Positions 1 to 11,400 of a DNA stretch of 64,000 nt are shown here, one piece after another. The first letter of the stretch is position 1. Each line of letters starts with the position of its first letter. The notes below the pieces were generated by a model. It did not search any database. It saw only the letters and a list, made by a program, of their open reading frames with translations, and was not told where the DNA came from. The DNA is taken from contig WQXO01000003.1 of NCBI GenBank assembly GCA_009784825.1, positions 112,997 to 176,996 on the forward strand. Reading direction: 5' to 3'. Made by a program: the position numbers and the translations under genes. The DNA comes from Oscillospiraceae bacterium. Lineage in GTDB: Bacteria; Bacillota; Clostridia; Oscillospirales; Ruminococcaceae.

Positions 1-1270
1 GTGCGGTTAATTCATTTAACATGGGGTCTGGGCTCAGCTTGAAAGGTTCATTCTTGTCATTTAAACCGGTGAGGTATTTCAACCACCCTGCAAACACCAA
101 CGGAATAAGCGTCAATTCTGAAAGAGCCTTAGCGTCATTCTCGGCATAAGCTTTCAGGGTTTCTCCGAACCGAACGGGGATTTTCTGTGAGGTGTCGCAC
201 AGAATACGTTCCGGCATATCAGGGATACACGGGTTGGGGAAACGCTCGGTGATTACCTCGTTCATGAACTTCAGCGGTTCAATAACACCCGGATTAACCA
301 CCATAGGCATTAACTCGCCATACCCCAGCCGAATAATAAACCGTTTAATGCTGTCGTCTTGCATAGCCTCGTAAATATACTCATACCCGAACAACCTCGC
401 AAACACAGACATAGCCGTGTGCAGCGGGTTTAACGCAGTGCGGACTTTCATGGCTTCTATTCGGTCAACGGTTTCCCTGTCACAGAATATCACACTTTCT
501 CTTTCAAGCGGGGGTCTGCCGTTGGGGAACTTGTCTTCTATTGCGAGATACTGCACTGCCTCGGCATTAACGAACGGTGCAACATATGTATTCTTCGATG
601 TTACGAATATCTCGGTATTAGGGAATCCCTCCTCCGCTAACGATTTTGCCACATCTTCAGAGGGGCGGGGGGTAATTTTATCAATCATGCTCAGTGGAAA
701 ACTGACTTTATACGAATTGTTGAGGTATTTAATAAACTCCTCGTCGGTTGTTTTAGACAGCAGTGCTGCTTTAAGAACATCACCGTTTTTACTGCAATTG
801 TCAAGGCTCAATAAAGCTATGGGCAATTCACCTGCTTTAAAGCGTTCACGGCACAGCATAGCAACCAACTCGATAATGCTGCTTTGATAGCCTTTTTCGG
901 TAATGGTGAAGCTGATGATTTGCAAGCTTTCCTTAGCACAAATTTCTTTAAGTCTTATGTAGCTTTCAGAAGCGGCAAGAGCCTCGGTTATGCTTGCAAT
1001 CATTCGTTTTTGTTTAGTACCGTCCGCATTTAAAGTAACCGACAAATGCGTATTATCATAAGGTGTATAGACCTTTTCGATAATCTCCTCATCGAAAGCC
1101 TCACAAACGATAATGCCTTTGTCGGACAATCCCCGTTCAATCAATCCCTGCTGTAACACAGCGGGAAAAGCACGGAACAAATTCCCCGCACCGAAATGCA
1201 GCCATATGGGTTGGTCATATGTCGCTTTTTTAACTTTTTCAACATCGAATTTCGGATTAATTATCTGCAT
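1..1270 (-). CDS. uxuB: Mannitol dehydrogenase family / fructuronate (tagaturonate) reductase, 3' end truncated by window edge
   Basis: Minus-strand reading from ATG at 1270 gives MQIINPKFDVEKVKKATYDQPIWLHFGAGNLFRAFPAVLQQGL..., with HFGAGNxxRAF typical of the mannitol dehydrogenase family; next to uxuA. Confidence 0.85.
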   Translation of the reverse strand, partial: MQIINPKFDVEKVKKATYDQPIWLHFGAGNLFRAFPAVLQQGLIERGLSDKGIIVCEAFDEEIIEKVYTPYDNTHLSVTLNADGTKQKRMIASITEALAASESYIRLKEICAKESLQIISFTITEKGYQSSIIELVAMLCRERFKAGELPIALLSLDNCSKNGDVLKAALLSKTTDEEFIKYLNNSYKVSFPLSMIDKITPRPSEDVAKSLAEEGFPNTEIFVTSKNTYVAPFVNAEAVQYLAIEDKFPNGRPPLERESVIFCDRETVDRIEAMKVRTALNPLHTAMSVFARLFGYEYIYEAMQDDSIKRFIIRLGYGELMPMVVNPGVIEPLKFMNEVITERFPNPCIPDMPERILCDTSQKIPVRFGETLKAYAENDAKALSELTLIPLVFAGWLKYLTGLNDKNEPFKLSPDPMLNELTA

Positions 1271-1285
1271 TTTTATTACCTTTCG

Positions 1286-1391
1286 TAATAAATAATTAAT
1301 AGTTAATAATGAATAATGAATAATTGTTGTGTCGCTTTGCGACGGATTTGAATATACGCATTATTAATTATTACTTATTCATTATTAATTG
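1286..1391. repeat. Dispersed hairpin repeat: TTAATAATGAATAATG-type arms around core TGTCGCTTTGCGACGGATTTG
   Basis: AT-rich inverted arms flank a short GC core; core shared with copies near 21.3, 27.56 and 60.98 kb. Confidence 0.75.
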
Positions 1392-2461
1392 TTTATCGCT
1401 TCCCATATACCGTTTAAGTATTCCGCACCGATAGCCCTGTCATATAATCCGTAACCCGGTCTGCCGTTTTCGTCCCAAATCATTCTGCCGTGGTCGGGCC
1501 GCATATACCCGTCAAACCCCACGTCATACAACGCCTTCATAATCGCATACATGTCATAACTGCCCATTTTAGATAAATGTGCCGATTCGTGAAACAGCCC
1601 CGGTTTGAGGATTTTCACATTACGGGCATGAACAAAGTGGATTCTGTCAGCTAATCCTACTTCTCCGAAATAACGGATAATACCGGGAACATCATTATTC
1701 TCATCAGAACCCAGCGACCCCGTGCAAAGTGTCAGTCCGTTATAGGGGCTGTCCACAGCCCTTAATATTCTCTCGATATTCTTTTGATTATTGACTATTC
1801 TCGGTAACCCGAAAATATTCCACGGCGGGTCATCGGGGTGAACTGCCATTTTAATATCACATTCCTCGGCAACGGGAATAATTTTTTCCAAGAAATATTT
1901 ATAATTGACGAACAACCTCTCCCCGTCAATATTTTTATATAATTCAAACAATTCGATAAGTCGGTCGAGCTTTTCAGCGTCCCACCCCGGCATATACGCA
2001 CCGTCAGAGTCACGTTTCATATCCTCTGCCATTTTCTGCGGGTCAGTAACTTTATCAATTTCGCTCTGGTCATAATACAGCACAGTCGAGCCGTCGGGTA
2101 ACTCATACGCCAAGTCCGAGCGAGTCCAGTCGAACACCGGCATAAAGTTATAACAAACGCACTTGACCCCGAACTTTTTCAAAAGTCGGAGTGTTGCGGC
2201 ATAATTTTCTATGTATTCGTCACGTTTTCCCGAGCCGAGTTTAATATCCTCGTGGATTTCCACACTTTCGACGACTTCCATTGTCAAGCCGCTGTCTTCA
2301 ACAGTTTTCTTTAAATCGGCAATTCTGTTCTCGTCCCAAACTGCCCCCACGGGTGAACCCGGCAGAGTTACCACAACCCCCTCAACACTGGGAATTTGGC
2401 GAATATGTTTCAGAGGGATACTGTCATTTTCTGTGCCGAACCAACGGAATACTGTTTTCAT
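1385..2461 (-). CDS. uxuA: Mannonate dehydratase
   Basis: 358 aa ORF MKTVFRWFGTENDSIPLKHIRQIPSVEGVV... characteristic of UxuA; paired with uxuB. Confidence 0.95.
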   Translation of the reverse strand: MKTVFRWFGTENDSIPLKHIRQIPSVEGVVVTLPGSPVGAVWDENRIADLKKTVEDSGLTMEVVESVEIHEDIKLGSGKRDEYIENYAATLRLLKKFGVKCVCYNFMPVFDWTRSDLAYELPDGSTVLYYDQSEIDKVTDPQKMAEDMKRDSDGAYMPGWDAEKLDRLIELFELYKNIDGERLFVNYKYFLEKIIPVAEECDIKMAVHPDDPPWNIFGLPRIVNNQKNIERILRAVDSPYNGLTLCTGSLGSDENNDVPGIIRYFGEVGLADRIHFVHARNVKILKPGLFHESAHLSKMGSYDMYAIMKALYDVGFDGYMRPDHGRMIWDENGRPGYGLYDRAIGAEYLNGIWEAINN

Positions 2462-2563
2462 TCTTCTCTCCCTATTACAATAATAGATAAATTATACCAT
2501 AATAAGTCGAACCTGTCAAATATGTATTGACAAATCTGTTTTTTCTGTTATAATGGGTTGTAC

Positions 2564-2637
2564 GGAAGCGTAGCTCAGCTGGTTAGAGTACCCGCTTGAC
2601 ATGCGGGGGGTCACTGGTTCAAGTCCAGCCGTTTCCA
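2564..2637 (+). tRNA. tRNA-Val(GAC)
   Basis: Cloverleaf: GGAAGCG...CGTTTCC acceptor, TTGACAT anticodon loop in CCCGC/GCGGG stem, GGTTCAAGTCC T-arm; promoter TTGACA...TATAAT upstream. Confidence 0.92.
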
Positions 2638-2700
2638 CGAAAAATAAAATACCGCTTAAACAGTGTGTTTAGGCGGTGTTTTGTAAAGGAATGTAAAAAA

Positions 2701-3558
2701 ATGAGTGCATTAAACGCAAAGGAATACCAATCTTTTGAGGAAATCAAAAAAACAGATGAAAAAGGTAACGAATACTGGTCAGCACGAGACTTGCAAGAAA
2801 CTTTGGAATATACACAATGGCGAAATTTTTCAAAGGTCATTGATAAGGCAATGCTTTCGTGTAAAAACAGTGGTAATGTGGTTTCAGACCATTTTGCTGA
2901 CGTTGGCAAAATGGTTGAAATCGGTAGTGGAGCAGTCAAAGACATTTCTGACTACCAACTCACCCGCTATGCCTGTTATTTAGTTGTACAAAACGGCGAC
3001 CCTCGCAAGGATATTATCGCATTGGGTCAGACCTATTTTGCCATTCAAACACGTCGGCAGGAAGTTGCAGACCACTTTAATCAACTTGATGAGAACAGCA
3101 AAAGACTTGTAATTCGTGGTGATGTCAAGCAGTGGAACAAAATGCTTGCTGAATCCGCTCGAAACGCAGGGTTGATTAACGATGAAGAATATGCTGTTTT
3201 CCAAAATGCAGGTTATATGGGGCTATACGGCGGTTTGTCTGTTAAAGAAATACATAAACGCAAAAACCTCGACGAAAAAGACAAAATTCTCGATTTTATG
3301 GGAAGTGAAGAATTGGCAGCGAATCTGTTCCGAATTACGCAGACTGAGAGCAAAATGCGGCGAGAGAATGTTCAAGGTTTGGATGCGGCAAACGCAACGC
3401 ATTACACAGTCGGGAAAGAAGTACGGTCGGCGATTGAGCGGGTTAGCGGGACAATGCCGGAAAATTTACCTACTCCGGTTAAGGGTATTTCTGAGATTGA
3501 AAAAGAACAAATTAAGGTTTTGAAAGAAAAAGGAGAACAATTGATGTTAGATGAGTAG
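2701..3558 (+). CDS. dinD: DNA damage-inducible protein D
   Basis: MSALNAKEYQSFEEIKKTDEKGNEYWSARDLQETLEYTQWRNF... KMVEIGSGAVKDISDYQLTRYACYLVVQNGDPRK typical of DinD. Confidence 0.92.
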   Translation: MSALNAKEYQSFEEIKKTDEKGNEYWSARDLQETLEYTQWRNFSKVIDKAMLSCKNSGNVVSDHFADVGKMVEIGSGAVKDISDYQLTRYACYLVVQNGDPRKDIIALGQTYFAIQTRRQEVADHFNQLDENSKRLVIRGDVKQWNKMLAESARNAGLINDEEYAVFQNAGYMGLYGGLSVKEIHKRKNLDEKDKILDFMGSEELAANLFRITQTESKMRRENVQGLDAANATHYTVGKEVRSAIERVSGTMPENLPTPVKGISEIEKEQIKVLKEKGEQLMLDE

Positions 3559-3591
3559 ATTTTTTAACAAGGAGAGAAACTTTGAATTCCT

Positions 3592-4842
3592 CTAATCTCC
3601 TAACTCTTCCAACGCCTCCAACGCCGTCTCCTTTGCCGAAGTTTCTCCTCCCTCGTCCTCGCCGTGCCTCACGAAGAACAGCCCCGCTATTGCTATGGCG
3701 AAAGCGATACACGAATACACAAACAGCGTCTTATAACTGCCGGTAACGTCACGTATAAACCCGTACAAAATCGGCGAAACAATCTGCGAACTAAACGAAA
3801 AGAAATAATAATACCCGATAAACGTACCGATTTTCTCTTTCCCGGAAAGCCGTACTACCATTGGCAGGGAGTTAATATTTATCATTGCCCAGCATAATCC
3901 TGCCAAAAGCAGGCATATCCGAACTAACCATACGTTAGCCAAGAACATCATAGGCGAGAACAAAACTATAATGCCGATTAACCCGATTAAAATTGCTTTT
4001 TTCCGCCCGATTTTCGCTCCGATGAAACCTGCCGGAACAGCAAAAATCAGAAAAGTCAACGAGAACAACGCAAGGGTAATCGAAGCGTCACCTGCCCCCA
4101 TTTCAAGCGTATTCGTGGCATACAGGGTAAAAAACGTCTCAACGGCGTTATAACCGGTGAACCAGAAGAACACCCCGAAAAGGATTAATAGCAGGCTTTT
4201 TTTCTCATCTTTAGTCAGCTTAACCTTTTCGGCTTTTTTATCCTCGTCTGTTTTAGGAGGTAGGGGCGGTTCTTTAACGAACAACGCCATAACCAAAACA
4301 GCTAACATCATAACAATCGCACTCATTAAGAAGGGCAGGGGGAAGCCGCCTACATTAAACAAAACCCCACCCACTGCAAAAGCAACAAGTCCGCCCACCC
4401 CGCCTAATAGATTAACAATCCCGTTGGCTTGGCTACGAAGCGGTCCCGGTGTAATATCCGGCATAAGGGCAACAGTAGGTGCACGCCACACCGACATAAC
4501 AAAGGTGAAGAGTATTAAAACTGCCATAAGCGACCAAAGGCTGGTCATTCTCGGAATAAATGCAAATGCAATTGCACAAACGGGGATTCCGATTAATATG
4601 TAGGGCATTCTCCTGCCGAAGCGGGTGCGGGTTTTGTCGCTCAATCCTCCGAAAAGCGGTTGAAAAATCACCCCGAACACATTATCAATCGTCATAATAA
4701 GCCCGATAAGGGTGGTACTGGCGATGAACCCCTCTAAAATCTGCGGAACAAATGCGTTATAAATGCTCCACGCAAGCGTCGATGCGAAGAACCCCACGGA
4801 CAGAAACATCGTTTTCTTAATGTCTAACTTCTCTTTTGTCAT
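3592..4842 (-). CDS. MFS transporter (GPH/SLC45-like)
   Basis: 416 aa polytopic protein with FGGLSDKTRTRFGRRMPYILIGIP motif. Confidence 0.85.
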   Translation of the reverse strand: MTKEKLDIKKTMFLSVGFFASTLAWSIYNAFVPQILEGFIASTTLIGLIMTIDNVFGVIFQPLFGGLSDKTRTRFGRRMPYILIGIPVCAIAFAFIPRMTSLWSLMAVLILFTFVMSVWRAPTVALMPDITPGPLRSQANGIVNLLGGVGGLVAFAVGGVLFNVGGFPLPFLMSAIVMMLAVLVMALFVKEPPLPPKTDEDKKAEKVKLTKDEKKSLLLILFGVFFWFTGYNAVETFFTLYATNTLEMGAGDASITLALFSLTFLIFAVPAGFIGAKIGRKKAILIGLIGIIVLFSPMMFLANVWLVRICLLLAGLCWAMININSLPMVVRLSGKEKIGTFIGYYYFFSFSSQIVSPILYGFIRDVTGSYKTLFVYSCIAFAIAIAGLFFVRHGEDEGGETSAKETALEALEELGD

Positions 4843-4887
4843 GTTTTTATGTTTCCTTTATATTTAGTTTTGTCCTGATTTTAAATA

Positions 4888-5583
4888 TTAAAATCCTAAA
4901 ACCTCAGCCGACACCTTCATCATATTCTCGAAAACATCGTCGCCGAGTCTGTTTCTTATGACCGCCTCCGCCTCCCGAAAGCGAGGAGGGCGGTATTTCA
5001 AGCTGTGTGCATCGCTTCCGAGGAACAAGGCATACCCTTGTTCTATTAACTCAAGTGTATACTCACGAGGCTCATCTAACAAAAGGGAATCGCAGTTGAC
5101 CTGTGCAAGGCAGCCGATTTTGAGTATTTCGTAAATCGTTTCTCTATCGCTGTATTTGAAATATCTTTCTACATGCGAAAAAATCACTTTATACGGAACA
5201 GCATTAATATAATACTTCAATTCATCAATAAAGTCCTTGTCTAATCTACGGAAATACGGAAATTCCAATAATATATAATCGGTGTCGCCCAGTCGAAGCC
5301 CCGAAAGGTCAGTGCTTGGTTTAATCCCGCTGAAATATATCTCCGAGCCTTTAATTATTTTAGGGTAATTCTCGGGGCAAACATCCATAAGCATATCGAA
5401 CGATTTATCCCGCTTTTTTTGTAAAGTCGCAGGGGAATCACGGTCTAAATACAGGTGCGGGGTTGCCACGACAATATCGACCCCGTCCTCTTTTAAGGTT
5501 TTGAGCAACACTAAGGCTTCGATGATATTTTGTGCACCATCGTCCACATAAGGCAGAATATGCGAGTGGAAGTCTACTTTCAT
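4888..5583 (-). CDS. CpsB/CapC-type tyrosine-protein phosphatase (PHP fold)
   Basis: MKVDFHSHILPYVDDGAQN... SDAHSLKYRPPRF; start trimmed to MKVDFHSH. Confidence 0.85.
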   Translation of the reverse strand: MKVDFHSHILPYVDDGAQNIIEALVLLKTLKEDGVDIVVATPHLYLDRDSPATLQKKRDKSFDMLMDVCPENYPKIIKGSEIYFSGIKPSTDLSGLRLGDTDYILLEFPYFRRLDKDFIDELKYYINAVPYKVIFSHVERYFKYSDRETIYEILKIGCLAQVNCDSLLLDEPREYTLELIEQGYALFLGSDAHSLKYRPPRFREAEAVIRNRLGDDVFENMMKVSAEVLGF

Positions 5584-5584
5584 G

Positions 5585-6688
5585 TTAATCCTCGTTTTTT
5601 GCTTTTGCAATTCTCGGAACTCTTGCACTGACCGCACATGTCACCTCATATGGAATTGTCCCGAGCGTATCTGCGATATATTCAATCCCGGTTTCCTTGT
5701 GAGCGTCGGAATACACACACACCTCATCACCGACCCTAACCCCCTCAATCCCGGTAATATCAATCACCGACTGGTCCATACAAACCCGCCCGCATATCGG
5801 TGCTAATTCCCCGCCCACTAAGACTTTTCCTTTATTGGAATGTGAGCGTGAATACCCATCAGCATACCCCACCGGGATAACCGCAAGAACCTGCTTTTGC
5901 GGTGTAGTATACGTCCTGCCGTAGCTTACGGGAATTCCCGTCTCAACTTCTCTGATTTGGCTGACAGCGGTTTTAAAGCTCATAACCGGCGACAGTGTTA
6001 TCGGTGATTTTATGGAAGTGTTGGGTCTAAGCCCATACATGGCAATCCCAACCCGAACCATATCGGTTTTAAAATCATCGTGATACAGCACCCCGCCGGA
6101 ATTCTGCGAATGTGTTTTAAGGTTATAATGCTCTGCAAAGCTTAATAATTTTTCCTGCTGTTTCTTTGTGAACTGCACATCACCCTCCTCAAGACTGTCC
6201 GCACTCGCAAAATGGGTGAACAGTGCTTCGGGTTTTAATGCGGGAAGCGACATAATTTCGTGTAATTCATCAAGTGTATCAATCCCCGAACGGGTCATTC
6301 CGCTGTTAATTTTCACATGACAGCGAATAGTTTTATTGCTTCTTACAGCGAACCCGGAAAGCCGCCTCGCATATTCGAGGCTGACTATGGTTTGAATATA
6401 CTTTTCGGATTCATAAAGCATTTCCTCGGGGGTTGCCCCGAATATAAGTATATCGCAGTCGGGAACAATATCACTAATTCTCCCCGCCTCAAGAACGCTT
6501 GAAACAGCGAACTTAGTAATCCCCAGCCGAAGCAACTCTGCACAGATGAGTTTGTCGCCGTGTCCGTAGGCGTTCGCCTTAACCACCGCAATAATTTCTT
6601 TGTCGGGGCATAACGCTCTAATCCCGCTTATATTACGGCTTAAAGCGTCTAAATCTATTTCTGCCCGTGTCATGTGAGAAAAATCCAT
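5585..6688 (-). CDS. alr: Alanine racemase
   Basis: AVVKANAYGHG PLP-lysine motif and VGIAMYGLRP, GRVCMDQ. Confidence 0.96.
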   Translation of the reverse strand: MDFSHMTRAEIDLDALSRNISGIRALCPDKEIIAVVKANAYGHGDKLICAELLRLGITKFAVSSVLEAGRISDIVPDCDILIFGATPEEMLYESEKYIQTIVSLEYARRLSGFAVRSNKTIRCHVKINSGMTRSGIDTLDELHEIMSLPALKPEALFTHFASADSLEEGDVQFTKKQQEKLLSFAEHYNLKTHSQNSGGVLYHDDFKTDMVRVGIAMYGLRPNTSIKSPITLSPVMSFKTAVSQIREVETGIPVSYGRTYTTPQKQVLAVIPVGYADGYSRSHSNKGKVLVGGELAPICGRVCMDQSVIDITGIEGVRVGDEVCVYSDAHKETGIEYIADTLGTIPYEVTCAVSARVPRIAKAKNED

Positions 6689-6766
6689 AAGTCACCTGTT
6701 GTATTTTCTTAGATTTTGTGTTATTATATTAAGGGACAATAATTTTTATGTGGAAAAAGAGGAGAT

Positions 6767-7687
6767 ATGGCTAAAGCAGTATCGAATAAAAATAAAAAAA
6801 ATGTCAGACGCAGGAGCAACTGGTATATCTATTTTATCAGCTTTGTGGCGGCGTTTGCCATTCTCGGAATGTTCATTCTCGGGATATGGGATTATTTTTT
6901 CCCTGACAGAACCCAACCGATGATGAACAATCAGGGCATTGTCAATTATGTACCCGGTGAGGAGCTTGACGTTACTATACTGATGATGATGAGTCGCTCA
7001 CAGGGGGCAACGCCGGAACAGTTCATGCTGCTCAACTATCGTCCGAAATCCGAGCAAATCGTAATCGTGCCTTTACGCCCGCAAACAAAAATAATTGACG
7101 GCGGCACAACAACCGGCGGAACAATGGTTGACGCATATAACAGAGGCGGGGCAGAAGCCGTCATGAACGGCATAAAGAACACTTTCGGGGTAGAATGTAA
7201 GTTTTATGTAAAATTCGACCGTCTTTCTTTTATAAACTTCACATCACTGTTAGGCGACACGGTTTTGAACATTCCGTTTAACATAGATGACGGGGCAGCC
7301 TCATTCAAATCGGGAACACAAGCACTCACTGCTACAGAGCTGTACAGCTATATTACAATAACGGATTTCAGCTCAGTTCCCGGAGCAAACGAGGATTACC
7401 GTTTTGTAGTAATGGGTTCATCGCTGTGTACGCTGATTAACAACCACTGTAAAGGGCTTGCAAGGGCGAGCATACAGGAGCTTTTCAATAAAATTCTCAA
7501 CAACGCCGACACCAACCTGACTTTTAAAGACTACACCATTTATCAACAGGCACTGCTGTACAATTCTGAGAACAGCGTGAACCCTGCGACTTATTTCATA
7601 CCGACGGGGGAACTAAACGAACAGGGTGCTTTTGTGGTATCGGAGAATTCAATCTCAACAATTCTGAACAGATTTGCATTAGACTAA
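6767..7687 (+). CDS. LytR-CpsA-Psr-like membrane-anchored protein
   Basis: N-terminal TM; LRPQTKI... GGTMVDAYNRGGAEAVMNGIKNTFGV resembles LCP domain. Confidence 0.65.
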   Translation: MAKAVSNKNKKNVRRRSNWYIYFISFVAAFAILGMFILGIWDYFFPDRTQPMMNNQGIVNYVPGEELDVTILMMMSRSQGATPEQFMLLNYRPKSEQIVIVPLRPQTKIIDGGTTTGGTMVDAYNRGGAEAVMNGIKNTFGVECKFYVKFDRLSFINFTSLLGDTVLNIPFNIDDGAASFKSGTQALTATELYSYITITDFSSVPGANEDYRFVVMGSSLCTLINNHCKGLARASIQELFNKILNNADTNLTFKDYTIYQQALLYNSENSVNPATYFIPTGELNEQGAFVVSENSISTILNRFALD

Positions 7688-7744
7688 TTATAGCTGTAAA
7701 ATAATAAAATGTCAACATATAGGCTTGCATTTTTATATTGCACA

Positions 7745-7806
7745 TGATATAATACTAATAATTATTCATTCATTATTAATTATTAATTATTCATTATTAA
7801 TTATAA
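7745..7806. repeat. AT-rich ATTATTAATTATTAATTATTCATT repeat array (arm-only copy)
   Basis: Tandem 7-mer-like TTAATTA/TTATTCA units. Confidence 0.6.
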
Positions 7807-7820
7807 AAGGGGGGTACATA

Positions 7821-8408
7821 TTGCGAACCAATAAAACCTCACAAGTTATGCGGCTTGTGACAGCCCCGGGGAACCCTGTATTCCTCCCCCCCTCAAATCC
7901 GGATATGGCTGAAGAAAGCCAAAACAACGAACTGTCGAACATTCAGCAATACAGCAGTGCAGAACAATTCGCAAAAAACTCCGACGCAGATGTGCTGAAG
8001 GACGCTTCAAAAATCAAGAAAAACCGCCGCCGCAGAGCGATTACCAAGAACATGAAGCTCAAGACCGACGGTGTCACCCCTCCCGGACTGAAGCTGCCGG
8101 AGGGTCAGGTTCAGCAAGGGTATACAAAACCCGCAGGCGAAAAGCAGGTGGTAAATGTTGTTTCACTGCTGATAAACGAACAATTAGGTGCCGCCCTTGA
8201 ACGGTTCAACATATGTGCCTGCCCCAAGTGCTGTCACATAATCACACAAAGGGTCATGGCGGAGGTTGAGCCGGTATTCGTCCACGTCAGCACGGTTGAT
8301 GATGCACACGAGGTAAATATAAAACTATCCGAAATCCGCCCCGACGTGACAAGGGTTATCACCAAGACAGTCATGGCAGGCAGAATTAAACCCTATCACA
8401 AGCAATAA
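7821..8408 (+). CDS. ComFB-domain protein (late competence development family)
   Basis: C-terminal VVSLLINEQLGAALERFNICACPKCCHIITQRVMAEVEP with conserved CxCxxC; TTG start after GGGGGG RBS. Confidence 0.75.
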   Translation: MRTNKTSQVMRLVTAPGNPVFLPPSNPDMAEESQNNELSNIQQYSSAEQFAKNSDADVLKDASKIKKNRRRRAITKNMKLKTDGVTPPGLKLPEGQVQQGYTKPAGEKQVVNVVSLLINEQLGAALERFNICACPKCCHIITQRVMAEVEPVFVHVSTVDDAHEVNIKLSEIRPDVTRVITKTVMAGRIKPYHKQ

Positions 8409-8422
8409 AGGAACGGTTCAGC

Positions 8423-11400
8423 ATGAGGCATACTGTTAAGCGAATATACGCATTATTGCTTTCAAGCACCATAATATTTAATACAGTCGGCTGTTCCGTG
8501 CAATCAAACAAGCCTACTTCCTTTGACATAACATCTATAGAAAACTTTCGTGAAATCCCCGAAATAACAGGTGAAGAAATTGCCGAAATTGAGCGGCTCA
8601 TATCTCAAAACAACAGCTTTACATATGCCACAATGCTTGACATGGAGGCGTTCGTTCTTGCGGACGGGACTCATGCAGGATTTGCGGCATTATTTTGTGA
8701 GCTGTTGTCTTCTTTGTTTGAGGTTGAATTTATTCAGGAATTCCACGAATTTGACGAGCTGCAGTCAGGGTTAGACAGTTACATTTATGATTTCACCGGC
8801 GAGCTTTCTCCCGCCCTTGAACGAGGCGAAAACTATTATATGACCACCCCAATTGCAGAGCGTACACTGGTTACACTTACAAAGAAAGGTTTAACCCGAA
8901 TAGAACAACCCTCCGACCTTAACTCAAAACGTGTCGGTTTTATGAACTCAGCGGCTACAGATGATTTAATTAAAAACATGTATCCCGATTTAGAGTATGA
9001 ACCGGTTGACATATACAATACGGATGATGTTGCCCAAATGCTGTATAATGAAGAAATTGACGCTTTTGTCATAGATTCGGTCAACACATATTTGTTTAAA
9101 AGCTATGATTATATATCCTATGCGGATATATTCCAATTAGTATATACTCCGGTATCACTCACAACAGCCAACCCCGAGCTTAAACCGTTTATTGACGTGT
9201 TTAATAAATACCTTGAGGCGGGAGGGGTTGAGGTGCTTCACGCTATGTATAAAAAGGGTGAACGTGAGTATGCACGGCATGAACTGTATCAAACCCTAAC
9301 CCCGCAGGAAAAGGAATACATAACAAGCATAACCACAGAAAATGAAAAAATCTCAATCAGTTTATCACACGACCGTTACCCGATATGCTTCTATGACGAA
9401 CGGCTTGACGAGTTCCAAGGAATAGCACCGGACATTTTAAATGAAATCAGTTTTTTAACCGGCTTACAGTTTGAGGCAGTGACCGATGAAACCACGACAT
9501 GGTCAAGAACATTAGATATGCTCAGAACAGGGGAAATATCACTTTCATCTCAGCTTCAGCGAACCGATGAACGTGAACAGCATTTCATATGGGCAGCCGA
9601 GCCATACTTTTCGTCTTATTTCGCACTTTTATCAAAAATGGAGCTGCCCGATTTAGACATGTACCAAGTCCCCTATTCCACCGTAGGAATAGTAAATGAT
9701 TCCATTGCCGAGGACATGTATCGTTTCCTATTCCCCGAAGATAATGATTACATTCGCTTTAACACACACAATGAAGCATTAATTGCATTAGAAACAGGGA
9801 AAATCGACCTTTTTATGACCTTCGACTATATTCTGCTTTACGAAACCAACTACCGTGAAAACGTGGACTATAAAGCCAATATAACCTTCTATTCCCCGAT
9901 TGAGGAGGTTTGCTTCGGGTTCAACAAAAACGAGGAAATCCTTTGTTCAATTGTGAGCAAGGCACAAGAAAGAGTAGACACCGAAAAAATCGCACGTGAC
10001 TGGGTTGCCCGTTCATACGATTATTCAAGACAGTTAGCAGAATTCAGAAACATCTATATGTCTTTTATTTCCAGCGGATTTTTCATAATGATGATAGTCA
10101 CATTCGTGTTTCTTATCCGTAATATAAGAACCCGTATACGCCTAAAAAGGGAAATGGTTACTATTTCCGCTATATTTGACGCAATCCCCGATTTAATCAT
10201 GTGCAAGGATTTGAACAGGACGTACACCGACTGTAACCGCCCCTTTGAGGAATTTGCGGGATACAGTAAATCCGAGCTAATCGGCAAAACTATTCATATG
10301 GTTGAGGGGTTTTCCGACCGTATCCCCGACGATGTTGACGATATTGAAAAAAGGATAGAGGACGAGAAAGTAACAATTAAAACTAAGGACTGGTTGACCT
10401 ATCCCGACGGAACCCGGAAATTCTGTGAAACCATACGAACCCCGCTGATGAAAAGCGAAAAAGTAATCGGCATATTGGGCGTCGTGAGGGATTTAACCGA
10501 GTTAAATAATGCAATGGTATTAATGCAAAACGCATACGAACGCACAAAGGTCATGCTTGACACGTCGCCGATATGTTGTTTTGTCTGCGATAAGGATTCT
10601 GCTTTTATCGACTGTAACGACGAGGCGGTCAGGCTGTTCGGGGTTAACGGTAAGCAGAATTTCGCAGGTTTCTTAGTTCGCGACCTTTCCCCTCACCGCC
10701 AGCCCGACGGGCGATTGTCCTCCGAAGCGGCATCAGAACATATTAAAACTGCATACGATAAAAAACGTCACACATTTGAGTGGGTTCACCAAACGTCTGA
10801 CGGAATACCCATACCGTCGGTGGTAACGCTTGTCCGTGTAAGTTATGGAGAAACCGAAGAAACCGACGTTATGCTGATATACATACAAGACATGCGTGAG
10901 CATAACGAGATGATGTGGAAAATTGACAATCAAAATCGGCTTCTCGCTGCATTAAACAGAGTATCCACAGTTTTGTTGGAATCGGATATAATCGGCTTTG
11001 AAGAAAACCTGTTAAAGGCGATGGAGGTAATGGCAGAAGCCATAAACATCGACCGTGTCTGCATATGGAAAAACGAAACAAGGGAAGACAGGTTGTATTG
11101 CGTATTAGCCAGCGAATGGACACGGGGAATATACCCGAAGACATCAGACGGGTTTATCACAGAATTCTTTTATGACGAGTTCATGCCCGAATGGGAGACG
11201 GAGCTTATGGAGGGCTTCTGCATAAACAGCTTAGTGAGTGACATGTCCTCCAGTGAGCGGGAAATCCTGTATCAAGACATGAACACCCTTTCGGTATTTG
11301 CGATTCCTGTATTCGCAAACGATGAATTCTGGGGATTTTTCACCTATGATGATTGTCATGAGGAACGGCTGTTCACCGAAAACGAGGAGAAGATTCTCCG

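Noticed and set aside
192-887. Plus-strand ORFs in the first kilobase
   Set aside because: They are antisense shadows of uxuB on the minus strand.
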